The notes beneath the pieces are model-generated. The model did not search any database and had not been told where the DNA came from. It saw nothing but the letters and a program-made list of their open reading frames with translations. From positions 1 through 19,695 of the forward strand of contig JASLNQ010000006.1 of NCBI GenBank assembly GCA_030745955.1: a DNA stretch of 19,695 bases. Direction: 5' to 3'. The position numbers and the translations under genes were made by a program. The stretch is from Dehalococcoidia bacterium. GTDB taxonomy: Bacteria; Chloroflexota; Dehalococcoidia; UBA1151; UBA1328. Below are positions 7,817 through 15,977 of the stretch, piece by piece (position 1 is the first letter of the stretch; each line of letters opens with the position of its first letter).

Positions 7817-8854
7817 ATGCACCGGGAACCAACAATCGCGGGTAGCGCTCTTTTGAGCCGACTTCGGATGATCGTTCCGATATTCGTCCTTGTGATTGGC
7901 ATCGGAACGCTGGGCTACCTGCTGCTCGAAGACGAGTTCGGGCTGATCGATGCCTTTTACTAGTCCGTGATCACAGTCAGCACGGTCGGCTTTGGCGAAA
8001 TTAAGGAACTCAGCGACAGTTCGAGGATTTTTACGATCATCCTGATCCTGCTCGGGGTATCGGCGTTCACATATACGTTCAGAGCACTCGGTGAGGGGAT
8101 CGTTGCAGGAGAGTTCAGGGGCCTTGTGAGGGCGAGGAGAATGCGTAAATCTATCACGGCTCTGAAGGGCCACAACATCATTTGCGGGTATGGGCGGACG
8201 GGGCGGCACATTGCCGAGGAGCTGAAGCTGGAAGGCCAGGATATCGTGATCGTCGAGAGCGATCCCGATGCGCTGGGCAGTGCGCAGGCCGACCAATGGC
8301 TGACGGTCGATGGCGATGCCGGCCACGACGAGGTCCTCATTGAGGCAAACATCGAGGCTGCGACCAGGCTGATCGCCACTACGGGCTCTGACGCGACCAA
8401 CCTGATGATCTCGCTCTCGGCCCGTTTACTGAACCCGAGGCTTTTCATCGTTTCCCGCGCCGATGACGATGCAAACGAGCAGAAGCTGCTGAAAGCGGGG
8501 GCGAGCCGGGTTGTTTCGACCTACCGGTCGGCGGGTCGGAGAATGGCACAACTTGCGCTGCGTCCCAATGCGGTTGAGGTCGCCGACATCATGCTGGGCG
8601 ACGAGAAGGTTTCGCTGTCGATCGAGGACCTGCCTGTCGGTTCGAGGTCGAAACTGGACGGAAAAACCCTTGAGGACTGCATCTCGCCCGAGGGCGCCAA
8701 CTACATGATCATCGCGGTCAGGCGACGCGGTGTTGACCTGGAATTGATGCCACCTCTCTCGACAAAAGTGACGTCCGGTGACGTGCTGATTGCGTTTGGA
8801 ACCCGGGACCAACTGCGCGAACTGGAGTCGTTCACGGTTGCGCCGGCAACGTAG
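7817..8854 (+). pseudogene. TrkA-N type potassium channel interrupted by in-frame TAG (nonsense mutation, readthrough or sequence error)
   Basis: Read from the ATG at 7817, the frame encodes a standard two-TM potassium channel of 345 codons. TM1 is about 18-38, the selectivity filter TVGFG is at 56-60, TM2 is about 71-90, then come a TrkA-N Rossmann domain starting with GYGRTG (124-129) and a TrkA-C domain (about 250-345). Codon 49, just before the pore helix (DAFY-stop-SVITVSTVGFGE), is TAG at 7961-7963. Everything else is intact and in frame. Restarting at the GTG at 7967 would give a protein without TM1 or the start of the pore helix, and no ribosome site is visible there, so that is unlikely to make a channel. 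Homologues usually have Met, Trp, Phe or Gln at this position. The PPOX gene follows 15 nt after its stop. Confidence 0.85.
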
Positions 8855-8869
8855 TAAGCGGAGAGAACC

Positions 8870-9280
8870 ATGCCCGGATACGAAATCACTCCCGATGTTG
8901 AGCAGTTCCTGGCTGAACGGCCCAACCTGGTACTGGCGACCATTCGGCGCGACGGGGGGCCACAGCTGTCGCCGGTGTGGTACGTGTGGCGGGACGGAGC
9001 GTTTTTCATCTCCACCATCACAAGCACTGCTAAGTGGGCGAACCTGACCCGCGACCAGCGCTGTAGCGGGATCGTCGATGACCCTGAAGGCCGGTATGTG
9101 TACGTATCGGGCGTGGCCGAGCTCGATGACGGCGACGTGCTGGATACGACGCAGGAGATAGTCCGTCGATACAAGACGGAGGAAGAATTCGGACCGTACA
9201 TGGAGTCGATCTACCGCGAGGGGCACCGGGCGATCATCCGGCTGGTGCCGGACTGCGTGGTAACCCGCGACTTCAGGTAG
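8870..9280 (+). CDS. PPOX-class split-barrel oxidoreductase (pyridoxamine 5'-phosphate oxidase-like, F420/FMN)
   Basis: A 136-residue protein with the split-barrel flavin/deazaflavin-binding fold. Family marks are the N-terminal FLAERPNLVLATIRRDG, then PQLSPVWYVWRDGAFFIST (strand-turn-strand cofactor site) and TSTAKWANLTRD, whose Lys/Asn region contacts the cofactor phosphate in this family. Many such proteins use F420H2 or FMN to reduce quinones, biliverdin or nitro compounds; the cofactor cannot be decided here. GGAGAG sits 4 nt before the ATG. The start is 15 nt after the channel gene, so the two are probably one transcript. It ends in TAG. Confidence 0.88.
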   Translation: MPGYEITPDVEQFLAERPNLVLATIRRDGGPQLSPVWYVWRDGAFFISTITSTAKWANLTRDQRCSGIVDDPEGRYVYVSGVAELDDGDVLDTTQEIVRRYKTEEEFGPYMESIYREGHRAIIRLVPDCVVTRDFR

Positions 9281-9508
9281 GACTCCGGCGGGTCGGCGGG
9301 GGGGACTGTTGATTGGCGGGTTGTTGATGTGAACGTGCGGCTGCATTGCCTCGCTGCAGATGGGCCGGTAGTCCCGGTGTCGTCCGGGAAGTGATCGAGG
9401 AATGACTGTGGGCGACAAGCCGGATGCCTGGTGTAGACTCCCCGCGTTGCACTGCTGGTTGGCCTGGCACGTGTCACGGGCCGTCGCCTGCAACATGTAC
9501 ACGAATAC

Positions 9509-9514
9509 GAGGAG
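9509..9514 (+). promoter_or_regulatory. Ribosome binding site supporting a TTG start
   Basis: GAGGAG ends 6 nt before the TTG at 9521. No ATG or GTG with similar support lies nearby in frame, and the homologous N-terminus (MKVTGVKTTVIE) begins exactly here. Confidence 0.65.
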
Positions 9515-9520
9515 ATCGAG

Positions 9521-10663
9521 TTGAAAGTCACCGGCGTCAAAACAACCGTTATCGAAAACGAACCTCCGTATGTCGGCGGTAAATATTTTCTCTTGCTGGA
9601 AGTCGAGACCGATGAGGGCATTACCGGACTTGGCGAGAAGGTCACCGGTAGCTCGTTCAACCGGAGTGACTGGAAAGAGTTCACGTCCCAGATCAACCTG
9701 ATTCATGAGACGGCCGAGGCGTTCCTGATCGGTCAGAACCCGTTCAATATCGAGAAAATCTGGAGCGACGCCTACGGCAGTCGGCACGACTACCGGCACC
9801 CGAGCCTTCACTACACCTCGGTGCTGGCGGCGATCGACTTTGCGTGCTGGGACATCGTGGGTAAGGCGACAGGGCAGCCCGTCTACAACCTCCTTGGCGG
9901 TCAGTTCCACGAGAAACTCCGAGCGTACGCCTACATGCCGAGGGGTTGGGATGAGAGCCCTGAACGCGCCGGTGAGATTGCGCAGCAGTTGCTCGACGAA
10001 GGGAACTCGGCGTGCAAGCTCGATCCGTTCGCACCCCTCCACCCGGGTCCTCGCGATATTTCTCTTGAGGAGATCGGCAGGGCTGCAGGGATTTTCGAGG
10101 GTATCCGCAACGCCGTTGGCGACAAGATGGAGGTTGGAATTGGGACCCACGGCCAGTTGACTACCTACAGCGCGATCCGTGTTGCCAATATCCTCGAGCA
10201 GTACAGCCCGTTCTGGTTCGAGGAACCCGTGCCACCCGAGAACATCGACGAGATGGCTCGGGTTGCCGCACACACGAGCATCCCTATCGCAAGTGGTGAA
10301 CGTCTTGTTTCGAAGTATGAGTTTTCACAACTGATCGAGAAGCAGGCGGCACAGATAATCCAGATCGATGTCGGTCAGGCCGGTGGGATCCTGGAGGCGA
10401 AAAAGGTGGCAGCCATCGCCGAAGCGCACTACGCGATGATCGCTCCCCATATGTACTGCGGGCCGGTGGCTGCCGCTGCGGCGATCCAGGTCGATACCTG
10501 CTCTCCGAACTTCGTGATCCAGGAGGCGAACCAGGGTCCGCTCCACAAGACGATTTTCAAGGAGCCACTCGTTTTTGAGAACGGGTTCATCATCCCGCCG
10601 ACCGGGCCCGGACTCGGTGTGGAACTGGACATGGACGTCGTTAACGCCCACCTGGCCGAGTAG
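9521..10663 (+). CDS. Enolase-superfamily dehydratase, mandelate racemase/galactonate dehydratase-like
   Basis: A 380-residue member of the MR branch of the enolase superfamily, expected to abstract the alpha proton of a sugar acid and eliminate water. It starts at TTG with a good ribosome site. Visible marks are ACWDIVGKATGQPVYNLLGG (108-127), CKLDPF (Lys166), His210 in GTHGQL, Glu234 in FEEPVPP, Glu260 in SGER, the Asp283/His310 pair (QIDVGQAGG, APHMYCGP) and a C-terminal GPGLGVELD. The usual first Mg ligand (Asp in D-x-H-G) is Gly208 here. The closest characterised relatives I recall are DgoD-like galactonate dehydratases, but the substrate is not assignable. An intrinsic terminator follows 50 nt after the TAG stop. 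Confidence 0.92.
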   Translation: MKVTGVKTTVIENEPPYVGGKYFLLLEVETDEGITGLGEKVTGSSFNRSDWKEFTSQINLIHETAEAFLIGQNPFNIEKIWSDAYGSRHDYRHPSLHYTSVLAAIDFACWDIVGKATGQPVYNLLGGQFHEKLRAYAYMPRGWDESPERAGEIAQQLLDEGNSACKLDPFAPLHPGPRDISLEEIGRAAGIFEGIRNAVGDKMEVGIGTHGQLTTYSAIRVANILEQYSPFWFEEPVPPENIDEMARVAAHTSIPIASGERLVSKYEFSQLIEKQAAQIIQIDVGQAGGILEAKKVAAIAEAHYAMIAPHMYCGPVAAAAAIQVDTCSPNFVIQEANQGPLHKTIFKEPLVFENGFIIPPTGPGLGVELDMDVVNAHLAE

Positions 10664-10712
10664 CTGGCGCGCGGCATGGGATTTGCGTTAACTGAACACG
10701 TTGTGCATGGGG

Positions 10713-10740
10713 ACCCGGCCAGGAATGGCCGGGTTCTTTT
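10713..10740 (+). terminator. Rho-independent terminator
   Basis: A perfect 8-bp GC-rich stem, ACCCGGCC (10713-10720) with GGCCGGGT (10727-10734), closes a 6-nt AGGAAT loop and is followed by TCTTTT. It lies 50 nt after the enolase-superfamily gene and should end that transcript. It also separates that gene from the convergent MFS gene. Confidence 0.9.
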
Positions 10741-10849
10741 CAGGCTTTGTCCGTTCGTGGGTGTCGTTGTCGTTTGGGGATTTGTGGGGATGGCCGATCA
10801 TTGCGCCGAACGACGATCCGAACGGGTGCCTGGAACGGACTACGGTGCG

Positions 10850-12028
10850 TCAGGATTGAACGATATTACGATGGCGCGCGGCGAAGAGTTGGAATAGCAC
10901 CACGAACAACACGGTCGATGCGAACAGTCCGGCACCGATGAACAGCGGGGTTGAAGCGCTTCCTGTGATGTTCCGCCCGGCCCCCGCCACGGCCGGGCCT
11001 ATGGCCTTGGCTGCGTAGGACCAGGTGTAGTAGACACCGAGTCCGGGGCCTCGATTTTCTGGCCGTAAACCGTCAGAGGGCAGGGCTACGAGTGGGCCGG
11101 TTGGCGGGCCGATCATCGCGCCGAACAGCATCGACAAGATGGCGGGAATGGCGAGGTACGGGAATACACCGATCGTTACCGCCAGCAGCGAGGCGAACAT
11201 CATGATGGTGATCTGTGGCCGGCCGATCTTTTCGGCCAGGTATCCGCCGAGTGGTATCGAAAACATCGTGACCCACACGCCGATGCTCACAAGCGCATCG
11301 GAGTCCACTCTTGCTATCCCCCTTGCGACCAGCGCATCGGGGCCGAAACTGACGAACATCACGAAGCCGACGTTGTAGGCTGCCCATGCGAGGCCGGCCA
11401 GCGACGCCAGGACCAACTCGGGCCGGGAAAGCGATAGCAATCGTGCGCTCGCCACCGGTGCAGTCGTGGCTTGCGGAACGCGGACCATGAGTAACAGCGC
11501 AGCAAGGCCGACCGCGCTGATGGCGCTGGTCAGGAACATGACGGCCTGCCAGGAGAGGGCGTCGGCCATGGCACCCTGCCCCACCAGGCCGAGCGCGATG
11601 CCGAAGGGCCAGCTCGACACCATGATCGCCAGGGCGGTGCGGATTTCGCGGCCTGCGAACCGGTCGGTGACGATCTTGGTCATTGCGACATTGATCAGCA
11701 CGGCGCCGATCCCGCTCACCAATCGTCCGGCTATGGCCAGGGCATAGGTGTCGCTCAGACCGAACACGATTCCGCCCACGACCATCAGCGATAACCCGTA
11801 ACCCGCCATTCGCCTGTCGCCGAAGTACTTGATAAAGAAACCGCCGGGCAGGGCGATGGCAACACCCGGCAACATGTAGATGCCGATCAGGGTTCCGACC
11901 TGGGCATGGCTTATCAGGAGGTCGTCTCGCAGGAACGACGAGACAGAACCCACCGCCTGAAACTGGAAACTGAAGGTTGTCCGAATGAGGAACACTATTA
12001 CGATGAACAGCCACCGGTTGGTCAGCAT
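10850..12028 (-). CDS. Major facilitator superfamily transporter
   Basis: A 392-residue integral membrane protein with about 12 hydrophobic segments, the first at roughly 6-24 and others near 41-61, 73-91 and 94-115, and a central cytoplasmic loop around 190-205. The loop after TM2 contains KYFGDRRM, a form of the MFS signature G-x-x-x-D-R-x-G-R-R, and an equivalent EKIGRPQ follows in the second half. The layout recalls CynX/NimT-like or sugar-acid carriers. Substrate and direction are unknown, but its place beside sugar-acid enzymes makes uptake of such a compound likely. It ends in TGA and converges on the terminator at 10713-10740. Confidence 0.92.
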   Translation of the reverse strand: MLTNRWLFIVIVFLIRTTFSFQFQAVGSVSSFLRDDLLISHAQVGTLIGIYMLPGVAIALPGGFFIKYFGDRRMAGYGLSLMVVGGIVFGLSDTYALAIAGRLVSGIGAVLINVAMTKIVTDRFAGREIRTALAIMVSSWPFGIALGLVGQGAMADALSWQAVMFLTSAISAVGLAALLLMVRVPQATTAPVASARLLSLSRPELVLASLAGLAWAAYNVGFVMFVSFGPDALVARGIARVDSDALVSIGVWVTMFSIPLGGYLAEKIGRPQITIMMFASLLAVTIGVFPYLAIPAILSMLFGAMIGPPTGPLVALPSDGLRPENRGPGLGVYYTWSYAAKAIGPAVAGAGRNITGSASTPLFIGAGLFASTVLFVVLFQLFAARHRNIVQS

Positions 12029-12196
12029 CGGTTCATTTTCAGCTCACGGCCTCTTCACATGATCATGGCCCTGTTGGCATCTCGACTTCAATCGGACGGG
12101 CCGGCACATAAGGCGAACCATTCAGTCGCCGAATTGTTCTGGAGACTACGAGATTTCCCGTTGCGTCACCACTTGCTCGACCACCGGATTCGCCAA

Positions 12197-12712
12197 TTAG
12201 GCAGCGATAATGACGCCGGAAAGTAGGCACGGTTCATCACCGCGGTTAATCCATCGGTGGCGGCTGCCGCGCTGGATCACGCAATCCCCGGCACGCAACC
12301 TGGTTATCCCACCATCGAGTTCAAGATCGATCTCTCCTGAGAGGACAGTCACAAAGTCGAGGGTTTGGGTTGTATGCCAGCCATCCCGTCCGGACTCCAT
12401 CACTCCACCATCGTCAAACTTCGACATCATTTCTGCGAACCCGCGTGTTGAGCGGTCGACTGCGCTGGATTCTTTCTCGGGCGGAACCCTGAGAACGATC
12501 CACTTGATGCCACCCGGCGGAGGCTGCATAGCGTAGTGACTTACATCGGCTGGATCATCAGTACCCCGAAGGTCGGGTGGTGTCGAGTCGGTCTGCCACA
12601 GGACATCGAATTCTGAGACTCCCAGGTCGAAGTGGCCGGGTGTATCGCCATCGTGAACTACCCCCGACCTTCCTGCGTCACTCACACCCGTAACTACGCG
12701 CCGGACAATCAT
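12197..12712 (-). CDS. Cupin-domain protein
   Basis: A 171-residue protein. I take the ATG at 12712 because GAGGTG lies 7 nt before it; the 29 in-frame residues upstream lack such a site. A single cupin barrel occupies the C-terminal half. Motif 1 is GWHTTQTLDFVTVLSGEI, with His first but Asp where Glu is typical. Motif 2 is GDCVIQRGSRHRWIN, with the metal-binding His. The N-terminal half (about 1-90) is a conserved-looking extension rich in Asp, Pro and Gly, ending in a strand (KWIVLRVPP). This domain arrangement is common among cupin isomerases, dioxygenases and regulators of unknown substrate. It ends in TAA, 168 nt from the start of the MFS gene on the same strand. Confidence 0.87.
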   Translation of the reverse strand: MIVRRVVTGVSDAGRSGVVHDGDTPGHFDLGVSEFDVLWQTDSTPPDLRGTDDPADVSHYAMQPPPGGIKWIVLRVPPEKESSAVDRSTRGFAEMMSKFDDGGVMESGRDGWHTTQTLDFVTVLSGEIDLELDGGITRLRAGDCVIQRGSRHRWINRGDEPCLLSGVIIAA

Positions 12713-12835
12713 TTCAATACACCTCACGAGTTCCATCGGCTGATGCCAGAAAACGACCGCACTTCCGAAATATTCCCTGATGAACAGCCCCCGCCGCAAT
12801 CACTCAAAACGACCAGTTATCAATCGCGGTGGGAT

Positions 12836-12854
12836 CACCGGGTAATCCCCGGTG
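12836..12854. promoter_or_regulatory. 7-bp perfect hairpin in a divergent promoter region
   Basis: CACCGGG (12836-12842), a TAATC loop and CCCGGTG (12848-12854) form a perfect inverted repeat. It lies between the minus-strand cupin (start 12712) and the plus-strand lipoprotein (start 12957), with no T-tract after it. An operator is more likely than a terminator. The role is unproven. Confidence 0.3.
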
Positions 12855-12956
12855 CGACGTAAAAACGACGCTCGTGTGCATCGTCGGCCAAGGTACTGGC
12901 GTATTATGCCCGGCAGTCTTGCTAGGCATTCCAAAAAGAAACGCGCAGGGTGCGAT

Positions 12957-13535
12957 ATGTGGCGACTTTTGAACGATTCAGGAATCAGGCTCCCGGTGGT
13001 GGCACTCATCCTGGCCTTTGTGGTGCTTGTGGTAGTGGGTTGTGGCAGCGATTCGGGAGGGGCTGCGAGCGAAGCTGTGGTCGGTGCCCGGGTTAGCGAC
13101 GACGGCCGAAGTTACACCTTCGACGAATTCACGGCGGTCGGGTTCAAGAAGAACAAGAGCTACGACGTGTCGGAGTTGCCGAGTGCAGAGTCGGCTTATT
13201 ACGGGTTCTGGGGTCTCGACCCGTACAACCGGGAGGATTTCGAGCTTCGGTTTTACCCATCGCACGCAGACGCCGTTGAGCATGGCACCGACTTGGCGGA
13301 GGAGCGTACCGGCGAAGACGCGAAGCTGACCGATTCGACGGCGACGTGGACGGTTGGGGTGAAAGACGCCCGCGAGTGCCACGGTCTGCTCATGCAGTCG
13401 GCCCACGCTGCTACCTGCCTGGACGCGAAGTACTACGATTACATGATCGTCGGCAACCTGGTATTGCTCTGTCCGGGAGACGCGGTCGACGTGGCCCGCG
13501 AGAATTGCGATGAACTACTGGCGCAGCTTCAGTAG
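12957..13535 (+). CDS. Lipoprotein with a four-Cys module shared with the 15978-17156 lipoprotein
   Basis: A 192-residue predicted lipoprotein. The start is taken as the ATG at 12957 so that the hydrophobic segment (13-27) sits near the N-terminus. It ends in the lipobox VVVGC with Cys29 as the lipidation site, so the mature protein is anchored to the outside of the membrane. After a short Gly/Ser/Ala linker comes one domain (about 48-190) with TAVGFKKNKSYDV, YYGFWGLDPYNR, RFYPSHADA, KYYDY and four Cys (141, 154, 172, 184). The same order of motifs, with near-identical Cys spacing, forms the C-terminal domain of the protein at 15978-17156. I do not recognise the domain. Two disulfides are likely. 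It ends in TAG. Confidence 0.85.
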   Translation: MWRLLNDSGIRLPVVALILAFVVLVVVGCGSDSGGAASEAVVGARVSDDGRSYTFDEFTAVGFKKNKSYDVSELPSAESAYYGFWGLDPYNREDFELRFYPSHADAVEHGTDLAEERTGEDAKLTDSTATWTVGVKDARECHGLLMQSAHAATCLDAKYYDYMIVGNLVLLCPGDAVDVARENCDELLAQLQ

Positions 13536-13646
13536 TTCTCTCGGCGGGGTTGACGGTTGGGCGCGGACCGGTTGGGTCGCGGAAGGCTGAATTCGTCGCG
13601 TTGATCCGCAGTCAAGACCCGCAAAGCTGGACTGAGATGTGGCTCG

Positions 13647-14651
13647 TCAGCCGTTTGGCTTGATGACGAATTTCACGCCTTTGCCTTCGCCTGAATCGAC
13701 GATTGCCTGTGGAACGTCCTGAAGGGCGTAGCGGCCTGAAATGACGCCGTCGAGGTCCAGCTTGTTGATCTCTTCCGGTGTCCGTGCAAACACGTCGCCG
13801 CGCCCGAAAGCGCCTTTCAGCGTGATCTCGCGGTAGTGCATGTCGTAAAGGTCGACCGGCAGCGGCGCTCCCTCGGGGCACACCCCGATCATCAGCACCT
13901 GCCCGCGGGGGCGGACCAGTTCGACGCACTTTGCGACAAGTGCGGGTATTCCAACTGCTTCCGATGCGATATTTGCCCCATACCCGCCGGTCTGGTCCTT
14001 CACAAATTCGGTGAGATCGCTATCAGCGGGGTTGTGCAGCAGATCGGCTCCGAACTGCGTCGCCATCTCGCGTCGTGCGGCAACCGGCTCCGACATGATC
14101 ATTGTTTCGACGCCCCTCCGTTTCAGGAACGCGAGGGTAAACAGGCCCATGATCCCGCCGCCAATGACAACGCCCACCGCCTCGTCGGGAATGTCCATCA
14201 TCTCGGCGCCCGACAGGCAACATGCCGCAGGCTCGGTCAGCGCGGCCAACTCGAGGTCGAGTCCGTCCGGAATTCTCACTGCGGCCTGGGACGGCGCGGT
14301 CGCGTACTCTGCGAACATGCCTGATGACTGGTCTGCGTTTTCGCAGCGCGAGATCGACCACGTTTTGCACGCCGGGCACTCCCCGCACCAGCTGGTGGTG
14401 TTCATCACGACACGTTCGCCGATGCGACTCGAGTCGACGCCCTCGCCGACTTCGACGATGACGCCCGAACCCTCGTGACCCAGCACCCTTGGCGGGGTGG
14501 AGGGGAAAAGCCCCTGCGTGATGTGGACGTCGGTGCCGCAAACACCAACGGTGTCCATTTTCACCACAACCCTTCCGGGATGGGCCCCGGGGTTGGGGAC
14601 CTGGTCGAGGGAGAACTTTTCAGCTCCGTGCCAGGTCATGAGTCGCATCAT
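13647..14651 (-). CDS. Zinc-dependent alcohol dehydrogenase (MDR family; threonine/sorbitol dehydrogenase-like)
   Basis: A 334-residue medium-chain dehydrogenase. The N-terminal GroES-like domain holds the catalytic zinc site, with Cys38 (VGVCGTD), His59-Glu60 (LGHEGSG) and Glu140 (LTEPAACC), and the structural zinc loop Cys89, Cys92, Cys95 and Cys103 (CGECPACK then SRC). A Rossmann domain follows with VVIGGGIMG (161-169). Such enzymes oxidise polyols, threonine or sugar-acid hydroxyls with NAD(P). The context of sugar-acid dehydratases suggests a polyol or hexonate, but this is an inference. Two adjacent ATGs (14651 and 14648) can serve as start, with a GAGG about 8 nt before the first. It lies between lipoprotein genes. 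Confidence 0.93.
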   Translation of the reverse strand: MMRLMTWHGAEKFSLDQVPNPGAHPGRVVVKMDTVGVCGTDVHITQGLFPSTPPRVLGHEGSGVIVEVGEGVDSSRIGERVVMNTTSWCGECPACKTWSISRCENADQSSGMFAEYATAPSQAAVRIPDGLDLELAALTEPAACCLSGAEMMDIPDEAVGVVIGGGIMGLFTLAFLKRRGVETMIMSEPVAARREMATQFGADLLHNPADSDLTEFVKDQTGGYGANIASEAVGIPALVAKCVELVRPRGQVLMIGVCPEGAPLPVDLYDMHYREITLKGAFGRGDVFARTPEEINKLDLDGVISGRYALQDVPQAIVDSGEGKGVKFVIKPNG

Positions 14652-14802
14652 CGGGCTTGCCTCGCATCATCTACCGGGGCGTGATGGGTTCCGGTAGCCC
14701 AGTTGGTATCGGTGAAATCTGGCTTCGGGTATTGTCGCATGGCATTTTATCCACGCGCGGAGCTGTGGGCTGTTCGGTAGCGAGTACCCGAGTGGCGAGC
14801 GG

Positions 14803-15849
14803 TCAGGACTCGATTCCGCACGTTTTCAGTGCCACCAGGATTTCGTCGGAGAGGCTAGTAAGGTCGCCCGAGCTTGTTGCGATCACCACGCTGGTGAGGG
14901 CGGCGGGTTCCAGTTCGCCGCTGAGGCACCTTAGCTGTTCCACCGTCAGATCGCTGACCGGGATCGCGGTGGCTGTCGGTTCGTCGACAACCGGGTCTTC
15001 CGGTATCGGGCCATCTGGTATCGGGCCGTCGCCGTCGCCGATTCCACCATCGGGTTCAACTGGAATGGGAATACCACCGCCACACTGCTCCAGGGCTTCC
15101 TGGAACCCTTCAGGCGGTTGGCCAGTCGGGTTGCGGAGCGATTGGAGTGCGTCGGCACCCAGCAGATCGGCCAGGCATTCCTGGAGGGCACCACCGGCGA
15201 ATCCGCCGCCATCCTGCCGACCGGAACCGCCGCGAGCACCTCGCGCAAAATCGCCACCGGCAAAGTTCACGCCACATTTTTCGAGAGCGGTGGTGAACTC
15301 TTCACCAAATCCGCCAGCGGTAAATCCGCTGCCACGCTGTCCGGAACCATCGTCGCCCCGACTCCCGAAGTCCAGTTCGAAATCTTCGCCAAGCTCTCCG
15401 GTCAGGCACTCTTGAATTTCGGGATCGGCCAACGCACCAAGACCACCGATACCTCCAAATGCCCCGAACCCGCCATCGGTACGACCCTCGCCGGGCACGC
15501 GCCGTGCGCCGCCAAAACCGCCGCTCACATCGAGGCCGCACGCTTCGAGTATGGCGAGTTCGTCGCTGCCCAGCCTTCCGAGCAGGCTGCGCCCGAAGTC
15601 AGGTGATTCGGGATCGAAATCTTCGCCAAGTTGTTCAGATATGCACTCCCGCACTGCGGGATCGTCGAGGACAGTCCCGGGTGCTCCGTCCTCAGAACCG
15701 GCAGATGGGACTTCACTGGTGGGGGTAACTACGACCGTCGGGATCGGGGTTGGCGGTTCGGTCGCCGGTTTCGATTCCGTAGACCCGCATGCCACAGCTA
15801 TCACCGCCAGCATGAGGGCTACCGCAATGAGCAATTTGCCGTGTCGCAT
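14803..15849 (-). CDS. Cys-pair repeat lipoprotein, Gly/Asp/Pro-rich
   Basis: A 348-residue predicted lipoprotein. The signal peptide (1-20) ends in a lipobox AVAC with Cys21. A Thr/Pro/Val linker (about 28-48) follows, then four imperfect repeats, each opening with (R/Q)EC, QLRC or a similar motif, then a LG-containing helix, and closing with a Leu/Ala helix ending in Cys-Gly. Their Cys pairs are 69/104, 148/192, 225/256 and 308/344. Long Gly-rich spacers separate repeats 1-2 and 2-3, and an acidic Gly/Asp/Pro spacer (257-299) precedes repeat 4. Related repeats are seen in the next lipoprotein at 15978-17156. I know no described family with this pattern. A surface or envelope role is inferred from the lipobox only. 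It ends in TGA. Confidence 0.8.
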   Translation of the reverse strand: MRHGKLLIAVALMLAVIAVACGSTESKPATEPPTPIPTVVVTPTSEVPSAGSEDGAPGTVLDDPAVRECISEQLGEDFDPESPDFGRSLLGRLGSDELAILEACGLDVSGGFGGARRVPGEGRTDGGFGAFGGIGGLGALADPEIQECLTGELGEDFELDFGSRGDDGSGQRGSGFTAGGFGEEFTTALEKCGVNFAGGDFARGARGGSGRQDGGGFAGGALQECLADLLGADALQSLRNPTGQPPEGFQEALEQCGGGIPIPVEPDGGIGDGDGPIPDGPIPEDPVVDEPTATAIPVSDLTVEQLRCLSGELEPAALTSVVIATSSGDLTSLSDEILVALKTCGIES

Positions 15850-15896
15850 TCGAGTCCCAGTACATTAGTTTCCGAAGCAAAGAAGGTCGCGATCAG

Positions 15897-15916
15897 CACG
15901 TCCCCGTGCGGACGTG
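15897..15916 (-). promoter_or_regulatory. 7-bp perfect hairpin between two lipoprotein genes
   Basis: CACGTCC (15897-15903) and GGACGTG (15910-15916) enclose a 6-nt loop, with a G-T pair extending the stem. It lies 62 nt downstream of the stop at 15978 and 48 nt upstream of the start at 15849 in the direction of transcription. No T-run follows immediately, so it may be a weak terminator, a processing site or an operator. Confidence 0.3.
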
Positions 15917-15977
15917 TGACCACGATGTGAGAGTTTATTCGTCCGGTTTTCAGAAAATGTGAAGATTCGCGGGTGAC

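Noticed and set aside
8426..10273. A 615-codon open frame on the minus strand
   Set aside because: It lies antisense to the channel, PPOX and enolase-superfamily genes, which have clear family motifs. Its translation resembles nothing and is the usual shadow of GC-rich codon bias.
12852..12956. A longer N-terminus for the first lipoprotein, starting at 12852 or 12906
   Set aside because: It would put 18 to 35 extra, very basic residues before the signal peptide. The ATG at 12957 gives a normal lipoprotein signal.
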